From NCBI GenBank assembly GCA_910574455.1, contig CAJSYZ010000004.1, positions 5,032,599 through 5,096,598 on the forward strand: a DNA stretch of 64,000 nt, in the 5' to 3' direction. Source of the DNA: Trichaptum fuscoviolaceum. Its lineage: Eukaryota; Basidiomycota; Agaricomycetes; Hymenochaetales; Trichaptaceae. The position numbers and the translations under genes are program-made. The notes under the pieces were generated by a model. That model was not told the DNA's origin. It was given only the letters and a program-made list of their open reading frames with translations, and searched no databases. Shown here piece by piece: positions 56,160 through 64,000 of the stretch (positions within the stretch are counted from its first letter, which is position 1; each line of letters starts with the position of its first letter).

Positions 56160-59100
56160 TCATACGTCATACTGAAAGAAGGCCGCTATATTAGCTATAG
56201 GTCTCAATGAACAGCAATACATCACACTTGCCTGTAGGATCATCGCAGTCGCCCAAGGAATGGGATCCATATTTTTATCCAAATACTGATAGTATTCGGT
56301 CCCGTTCAGGTTGTAGCGGAATCTGTAACAAAGTGGATCAGACGAAGTTGTTGAAGGAGATTGTGACTATTCAAGCTCACCGCTTGAGCGTGCCAGACAC
56401 ACCCGGCGCGCGACGCAAGTTGGGTAGGTCAAAGACAGACTTGAGTACTGAGCCCATCACCTGTAACAGAATAGTAAGCTTAGGCCACCCATAGTCACAA
56501 GCTAAAATTTCCTACCGAGTGTACGAAGGGATTTCCGAATGACCTAGTGATACCGTCTCCTGTGATATAAAGGTCGGCGGGACGAGTTATGTCAACCTGA
56601 TCCGGGTTGGGGAAGACCTTCGCCTAGAGATATATAATTGTGAGTTAAGTGACACTGACGCTACTGTAGTGAACGGACTGACGTCCTTGTTTGCCTTGGC
56701 AATGCTAAGGAACAAGCGTTCATTCTCTTGAACGGAAAGCTGGCCAATCTGTTTGCTAGCTTGCGCTTCTCCTGCAATAAATGTATGTATTAGCTGTAAA
56801 ACAAAGACGAAAGTGGTTTGAAAGTACTTACTGTAAACACCAGCGAACGGCGGGTCAAGACCTAGCAACATTTGGATGAACAAAAATTGAGCTGAAAAGC
56901 ACCAAAACATCTCTTACGCAAAGCTTCACGGGCATAAGCAATGTGTGTGGTCATATCTGAGCTCTGGATTTTCGGGCGTTCCGCAGAATCGAGATACAGG
57001 TTGACCATGTTAATCATCGCTGTAATAAAATAGACCTTATATTAGTAAGACGTCTACATAAAGCAGCACATCCACATCACCTTGAGAAAGCTCGACAGTG
57101 GCGACAACAGCCACAGACAAGATACTGTTGGCAAGTTCGTCGATAGGTCTTCCAGACGCAAGCAACTTCTCCATAAACTCGTGTCCCTGCGATCTCTTTG
57201 GACCGCTAAAGACCGAGGCCAAGGAGGTGAATATGCCCGAAATAGACAGCTTAAAACGTAGCAGGCTATCAGCCGTTGTCCACAGTCCCGAAACCAGAGC
57301 ACGCACTCGTCCGCCGCTGATGGCGCGTAAGTTCGCCTTGATGACTTTCAGGATCGCATCTGCGCTCTTCCGCGCAGCGTCCTCCATGTTCAGTTCCTTG
57401 GCCGGCTCGGTTTCCAAGAAGATGTAGCTAGGTTGTGTCTGAATTCATTGTGGTAGAAAACAAGTCGTGAAGAGACCTACTCGTAAATTTGACCAAGCAT
57501 CTTGAAGAGCTCTTCGTCAGTCCACTCTGCATCGGGATTATCCTTGCCTTTGAGCGGTATGCCAGCCTAGTCAGAGAAATAGATTGATATTTCAGTATTC
57601 ATTGTTAATCCAGATACACTCACAATCTCATTTGCTACCCAATGGATGGGAATCATCTTCAGCACCGTCGAGATATCGATGAACTTGGTCTTATTCCCAG
57701 ATAGGAAATACGAGTGAAGTTGAATAACTTTTGCCACCCTGTCTCCGAAATGCGTCACCACGTTCTCAAGTGAACCCTCTTGACCGATGAGAATCTTGAG
57801 CACACGCGCTTGGTCCGCGAGACCCTCGTTGGTTTGGTCGTGGGCAATGAAAAAGCTGCAGAGCAAGCAATTAAGCGCGGGTATAACGTAGAAAATGCCG
57901 ACAGAGACATACCCTTGTCCTTTCACGACAGCTCCGACGCGGTCAGCATACGGTGGGCGGAAGGACTGCACATCCTGCATTATGCCCGCCACAGTCGGGT
58001 AGTCATCAATAATATGCGTCCCCGGAGCAGGCGCGGGTCTATCGAAGCTGTAGCGGTCACGCACGCCCAGCTGCGTCGTGTACTTCTCCATCGCGGAGGG
58101 CGTCATGAGCGGGAACCACGTGTACGTCGAGTCGCTGGTGTAATGTTGCGGGAGCGTCCGGAGGAAAAGGCGCCCGAGCATTGACCCAAAGCCCGGGTTC
58201 GTCGTGTCCCGCTGGCTGTCGCGCAAGCCCCATGCAGTGTAGTTGTGCGGCGTCATATCCGTGGTATAAAATCGATCCCCGCGCGTCAGGGAGATTGCGT
58301 CGGCAAGAATGGCGCGGGAGATCGTGTAACCTGGGCAGAGTCCCGCGCCGTCCACGAGGGGTTTCGCTTCTTCGCCTTGCAGACCGACTGAGGGGAAAGA
58401 TTTCAAAATTAATTTGAGTTTTAGAATTTGAAATCAATAAGGTGTGATGGCAAAGCGTACCGTAAAGCTCGAGGTTATTGACATCACCATAGTAAAGTTT
58501 CGAAGCGGCTTCCGCAATCTCCTTGTTCGGATTCCATTCCTCAAAGCTCGTATATGCTAAGACGAAAAGTCAACCTAAATTCCGCAACATTGCATTCGAG
58601 GATACTCACGTTTCAGACCAAGATACTGGATGGCAAACACATTATTGTAAGTATTTCGTAGTGTCGAGATACGAGGAAGACCGTGGACTGACCGCTCGGA
58701 AATCATTCAAGGAACAGACACCCCATTTCCTACTCTGCTCGATACCCATGATCTCGTTCAGACGCATGATGGGCGGTGTCCCACGGGCCTTGAATGCGGA
58801 AGCAGGGTTCGTCGTCGCATCCTGCAGAATCCGAGCCAGATCTGCATCATTGAACGAGCCATCCTCTTGTCGCTGAAGCCTGAAGTTACCACATTAAGTC
58901 TTTAACAGAAATCCCAGCCGTACGTTTTATAACATAACATACTCGCCGAAAGTCCAGTGCTCGGCGTCGGGCTCCATAGCCTGTGCCTTGAGAGCCGCAG
59001 TGCCGAAGTCTTGCGGTGTGAGTTCCTCCGGGTTTTTCTCGCCAAAAAACTTTGTGAACGCCTTCCGGATCCACTCCTCGTCCTGGATGCTTGTCGTCGC

Positions 59101-60726
59101 ATGCCACCTGTACAGGCAATTGAACTCCACGCTTACAGCATTGCCCTGTCCGCGCTCGAGGAACGTGTGGTCTGCGTTGCGCACCTCCTCAAACGGGTCC
59201 AGACTCCATGTCAGGCCCTTGCGCACGAAACCAAGGATGGCGGAGAAGTAATCCGAGAAAACAACACCGGCAAACCACGCACAGTTGATGAGCCGTGTGG
59301 TCTGGAAAATCTCCTCGTCTTGGATTTTCCTCAAGTCGTCAGTCGCGAGTTCATCCGGATTATGCCATGTGCCGCGTTCATTGATGTCAAGGAGTTTGCC
59401 CGCGATATACTTCGTAGCAAATCAGTATTGTGTTCTCAATCTATTCAAGAATTGAGGTAAATAAACTTACGTTGTGGTTTCGATTGAAGAGCACCAATAG
59501 TACGCAAACTGCTGGAGGGAGGAGAAGCAATCTATCCTCCGCAAACGTATCTTTATGCAGCAAGCCCCGACCGTCACGAACACGAACGGTGTCCTGGCTC
59601 TTTTGGTCAACACCATACAACGGCGACAAATCGACATAGGAAGATGTCTCGTTGATAGCCCAATTCGTATGAGAAGTCCGGAAGCACGTATGGATGACAA
59701 GCGCAGCAAAGGAGAACATAAGGGATGAAAGACCAGCCGGATGTGGGACGAACTAATTGATTCCAAGAAAAAAAAAGCATCAATAAAGGTATTTTTTCGG
59801 AAGTGTAAGACCTAAGTGACTAACCCCATCGCGCTTGAGCAATGTGTCAAATACAAGCCCGGAATCAGGGAGCATGTGAGCGGGTAGTGGGTGCTTCTGC
59901 TGTACGCTACGAGCGTAGGGTGTGTGCGATTTGCCTAAGTCCGGAATAGTAACATTGTTGGACGAGCCATCTGCTGTACGACACGCGTATTCACGAGACA
60001 CGTACGTCGGGGCAGGATGTTCCAAGTCGTTGTACACTATAGATAGAAGTAGAAAAGATCAGTAATGAATGAAGTGGTGCTTCTATTCGGAAATGAAGTG
60101 TATATAGTACTGATAGCCGGTTTACCCGGGCGTCGAAGTGTTGAATCTAGAACTCCCAAGGACGCTGGCGGAACAAGGTCTGATACTTACAAAGAGACAC
60201 CACAGCAGTTTGAAGATCTTTCTGTAGCTTAGACCCTTCAGGCGCATTCGCCATTAGCATGAGAACGTGTTCAAGCTGTTACGGACATAGTGGAGAAAAC
60301 TCGGAGTTAGCATGTATCCTTTTGTCGTAGTGCACTCGGGGAAGGACGCACAAGCATCTTGCGATCATCAATGGCAGTCTTATGACGAAGAGCATCGAAG
60401 ATGCCAGAGATCGTCTGCGGGTTGAATATGATAGGGAGCTCGGTAGTTGCCTTTTTAGATCACAAACATCAGCATATTGGATGATAGTGCATAAGCAGCT
60501 GAATACTTACAACATCCTTGACGTCCTTCAGCATCTTGAGAACACTTGAGTGAGCCTCGTCTTCGGTGGGCGGCGTAGTCGTGCCATTGTTCTTTCCCTT
60601 GGACGACTCGCCACTTTTGTTCTATAGTGTATTATGAGCAACGCACTCCAGACCATCTTGACTGTAGCATACCGTCATCATCGTTGACGAACGCCTCACA
60701 GTGAAACGTTTTCCCAACGAGCTCAT
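56160..60726 (-). CDS. Ppo-type fatty-acid dioxygenase with cytochrome P450-like C-terminal domain
   Basis: Many-exon gene; start ATG 60726 (MSSLGKRFTVRRSS), exon 1 60673-60726. The heme-peroxidase/dioxygenase half has the distal His in FAALVIHTCFRT, then TSSYVDLSPLYG, and the catalytic Tyr and proximal His in EFNCLYRWH. It converts linoleic-type acids to hydroperoxides. The C-terminal half reads as a P450 (EALR, LDPPFAGVYR, FPNPDQVDITRP, LRRAPGVSGTLKR), but the heme-thiolate position reads GDGITRSFGN, Ser for Cys, so the isomerase is probably inactive, as known for Aspergillus PpoC. The last intron (56172-56231) has GC-AG ends and the last exon is 12 bp, giving the family's terminal QYDV. 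Confidence 0.88.
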
Positions 60727-62738
60727 CGTACCTCAAAGATGTGGGGGGTAGTTGTGGATAGTGGGGGTACGAAGGGGTGGTGTCTGATGTCACAAGAAAG
60801 TCGACAAGTTCTTATATTGCGGTTCCCCGTGCGTAAAGTTCAACTTGCGGCTCTACTTGGGAATAGAATAGAAAGTGTCTAAATCGACGTAACGTTTGAT
60901 CGGGCCTCGCAGGCCTGCAGTTCGGTTCGCCTTGATCTGGTCACTCGGCTACTTCAATCCGACGCTTGCTCTTATGCTTCCCAGACACGCTGCACACTTA
61001 CTTGAGTAATCCACCTTCTCCATACATAGACCGTCCCCAAACATAACCATATCTTCTCATCTTTGCCGCCATTCTGCACGAACAAGACCCAGTGATCTCG
61101 AAGGCGCCTCTTTGTCTGAGTCTGCTGGAAGTCGTATAACCCACGATGGCCAGGCGCTCCGCAGCTAATTTGCACCGAAGATAATTTAACAAAAGGACAA
61201 GTAAAGCTGTGATTTCTCCGTTTGTTCCGTGGTCAGGGATTCGAAGTCCGGTGGCAGTCGAAGCGAAAGGTGCATCATGCATGGAAGCTGTCAGACTAAT
61301 TAGCGCCTGCTCCCTCGATAATCAAAAGCGCTTACGCATCCCCATATCCGGTAAATCTGACCCTATTTCAAGGTCATATATGGGCTGTCACCGCAGATCT
61401 TAGAGCGCCGGCTTCCACCTCCAGCCGAACGGAGGCTTTTCATAGTAAGTGTAAAGGCACACTAATATGCATGTAAGTATTAGAGTGACCGCGCGTATCT
61501 GTAAGTTGTTTCCGTCTGACATCCTCCCGTGTGAAGGAGGTACATGAAAGCCGTATAATTGTATACCGTGAGCAAGATTAACTGCCATTAGCTTGGCCGG
61601 ACCTTCATCGGTGGGAGAAGCGTCGAACTTAGCGCGCTCACCTGTCTTTGAGTGAGATATAGTGTGGAAGGCAGACAAAGTATATGGCAGAAGGTCATTT
61701 AGATGGCGCTAACCTGCCTCGAACACGACAATTTCGCATCAAGCGCTCGCGGCGTGTCATAAGACTTCGTGCGTGTGTATACACCACATCGACTTAAGGA
61801 TATTGTCCATGTATGTATACACAGACTTCATCGGAAGCTTTAATAGAGTTCCAAGGCTACCTGATCATAGAATGTTAACATTAGATGAGTTTGCTAGCAA
61901 TCTACGGAAGGCTTACTGAATCCTTCGAACTCGGAGGAGTGCTGGGAAGCGAGCCCGAGCACATGGAACACCTAAGTTAGTCATTACTCTTCGGACCTCT
62001 GCAGCACAGTCACCCTGAGAAAGTACGCTGTCGTCGATCCTCGCCTTGCAGAAAAAACAGGACTAAAGCAGATGACTCGAATGTATTGACCGAGTATCAG
62101 TGATCGAAGATCCCGCCACTGTCATGCAGCATCCCCGTTTTCTCCGCGCAAGTGCGAGCCGAGCCGAACATGCAAAGACGACTGTCATTACACGAAACAC
62201 CAGAAGAAAACATACCAGCGCTCAGTGACAGAAGACTGGAGGTTCGAATCGATAACAATGGTTGAATGAAAATTGCCAGCGGTTGTTCACCGAGGTGGAC
62301 TGATCTGTCCGAGGTTAAGACATTCTTGTCCCGGAAAGTTGTATCTGGCCTTTGTAGGGATGCACAATTAGTCAGTAATTCCTTGTCCCGTGAGAATGAG
62401 GAATTCAGGGGATTGGGAGCGGGCCAGTTAGACTGGAGGAAGGACCGGGTGGCGTCAGCAAGCTCAATCAAAGAGCACAGTATTCAGAGACACAACGAAG
62501 ATATGACCAGTGCGAGGCGGAGCAAAGCAATAAAAGTGTCCGCAACGTAACAGAAAGAAGGGCGAGTAACGAGGACCATCACCCGTGCTTTTTCTTGGAA
62601 ACCATTGTACTATTGACCTGAGAATAGTCCACCGCCAAGCAAAGCAGCACGAGCGTCGCTACAGAAGACGGCGTTCCACGAAAAAAAAACTGCATTAACA
62701 AGACGGTAAAAGAATAAAGTACTTGGTCGCAAGGAAAG
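60727..62738. other. Two-kilobase spacer between Ppo and coatomer genes
   Basis: Only short unsupported frames; I see no domain, repeat or transposon end. It should contain the Ppo promoter (nearest 300 bp) and the coatomer 3' untranslated region. Confidence 0.5.
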
Positions 62739-63848
62739 CTATGCCCGGGTTGGAACTGCAAGTGCAGGAACCTCGAATTTTGATGCAAGATCGTCGAAGA
62801 CCGAGCTCTTCTCGTTGATCTCGACAACCAGAGGATTGGAAGGGTATTTTGACGCAAGCCGTCTGGACGAAAGGTTAAGTTAAAAGAAACGCGACCAGGA
62901 GTAAGGTCTACACACCCATACAATTCGTCCGCCTCACCCTTCTTCGCCTGGCCCAAACCCGCAGCAACGACACTCACGGACAAGGCCTCCTCATCTTCAC
63001 TATCCCTCAGCACCTCCTCCAGATCGGACTTCGCCTCTGTGACCTCCCCGCGCAGGAGACGTGTGACACTCCGCGCAGTGAGGAGGTGCGATGACGAGAG
63101 GCTCGGGTTCCCAAGCTGCTCGGAGTAGAACGAGGACGCGTTCTGGTATGCGTCGGAACCAGTGACGAGCCCAATGGAAGCCTCAATGCTCTGCAACAGC
63201 AGGTCGTCCTCAGCCCATTTGAGCGCGCTCTCGTACTCCTTCTTCGCGAGGTCTGGTCGGTCAATTGAGAGGTAGATTTGCACAATGAGTGATACGCTAA
63301 GAGTATCAATGTGAGCTGAAGTCGAAGGAACAATTGAGGAATTGGACATACGCTTCTAAGTTCTCCGAGCTTGAGCCTACACCGAGCGTCTCCAGCGCCT
63401 CTTCCACTTCACCTTCCCTCGCAAACGCCGTGCCCGCTAGCACACGCACCTGACCCCTCGCTGTCTCCGATACATCCACGTCATCACCTTCGATTTCCAC
63501 GCACAGGTCGCGCAGCTCCTCCAGCGCAGTGTCCTTCTCGTCTGCACCACTCGGCGCTGCCTCGACGTACCGCGCCAGAGCTCGCGCTGCCTTCAATGGG
63601 AACGATTCTGTATCTTCTGGAATGAGGTCTGCTGCTGTTTTTGCTTGTCCGAGAGCTATCAGGGCGCGGGCTTTGTACAGTAGGAAAGGAGCGGATTCGG
63701 TGGAAGAAGATTCGGGGAGCGTTAGTTCTGCGATACTCTTGTACGCGCCTGTATAAAAGTTAGTCAGGACGATGTTGAGTTTATTATTGTCTGCAAGCTC
63801 ACCAAGAGTAAATTGTTGCTTTACATGATATAAATCTGAGGAATCCAT
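62739..63848 (-). CDS. SEC28: Coatomer subunit epsilon (COPI coat)
   Basis: Three exons: 63848-63352, 63296-62916 and 62862-62739; introns of 55 and 53 bp. The product, about 333 residues, starts MDSSDLYHVKQQFTLGEL and has TPR-like helical repeats: NFYTGAYKSIAEL, YKARALIALGQ, LIVQIYLSIDRPDLAKKEY and LLTARSVTRLLRGEVTEA. It ends KFEVPALAVPTRA. This is the epsilon-COP family, a stabilising subunit of the COPI coat on Golgi-to-ER vesicles. A conserved housekeeping gene, it marks the return to ordinary gene space. The remaining 63849-64000 is its upstream region. Confidence 0.9.
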
Positions 63849-64000
63849 GTTCTGTTGCGGGCAGAGGTACGAAGCGCAGCTTCAAGTTCAAGTGCTCTAC
63901 GTGGCAGGCTGTTTAGAGACAAGTACTGTATACTAAAGTTTCAGAATGTTATCTTCGACGATAATAACATGTCATTGAACTCACTACCAACGTCAATGGA

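Noticed and set aside
61400..62550. Short frames of 90-125 codons on both strands between Ppo and coatomer
   Set aside because: No domain, no plausible splice partners, and no supporting start context.

Overview
The window looks like genomic DNA of a mushroom-forming basidiomycete (Agaricomycetes). The clues are compact genes with many 50-65 bp introns, chromodomain Ty3/gypsy elements, a Plavaka-type transposase, a Helitron/DUF6570 fragment, and a fatty-acid dioxygenase (Ppo), alcohol acyltransferase and coatomer epsilon gene of fungal type. I cannot name the species. About 50 kb is a nest of transposons; the last 14 kb is ordinary gene space.

Layout of the nest. A Copia (Ty1-type) element is the oldest layer. 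Its pol pieces lie at 3247-3415, 10553-11678, 12172-12455 and 43843-44039, and its 3' LTR at 44225-44527. Into it went (i) a gypsy element whose 3' part fills 1-3246; (ii) gypsy element A, 3416-10552, TSD TCACC, itself hit by an 818 bp solo LTR at 9061-9878, TSD GGACA; (iii) a 493 bp miniature LTR element (TRIM), 11679-12171, TSD CGAAC; and (iv) a 31.4 kb DNA transposon, 12456-43839, TSD TCA. The DNA transposon was then hit by gypsy element C (23104-29693, TSD GTCGC) and by gypsy element B (36381-42705, TSD CTAGC, same family as A). Removing the inserts with one TSD copy each brings the host reading frames back together, which supports the boundaries.

The 31.4 kb transposon (about 18.5 kb without B and C) is the most unusual object. 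It has inverted ends, a Plavaka-type transposase gene, a divergently transcribed basic/acidic coiled-coil protein, and passengers: an intact-looking WRN-like DEDDy exonuclease, a BCS1-type AAA ATPase pseudogene, a trypsin-like protease and a helical protein with a 42 bp minisatellite. It is now dead, because both core genes are interrupted.

Elements A/B, C and the TRIM all show the layout of Tf1/sushi-type self-priming: an 11-12 nt word at the predicted mRNA 5' end is complementary to a primer site 1-2 nt past the LTR. A/B also carry a textbook -1 frameshift signal at the gag/pol junction.

Right of the Copia element, 44.5-50.2 kb is a debris field: a tandem duplication, a solo LTR with perfect TSD, a truncated Helitron ORF, and a probable 2.5 kb solo LTR swollen with CCCG-punctuated mini-repeats. 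From 50.5 kb come host genes: an unrecognised nuclear-looking protein, an MDR reductase, an alcohol acyltransferase, a Ppo-type fatty-acid dioxygenase whose P450 half lacks the heme cysteine, and coatomer epsilon. The reductase, acyltransferase and Ppo genes are neighbours and could serve one oxylipin/volatile pathway (inference).
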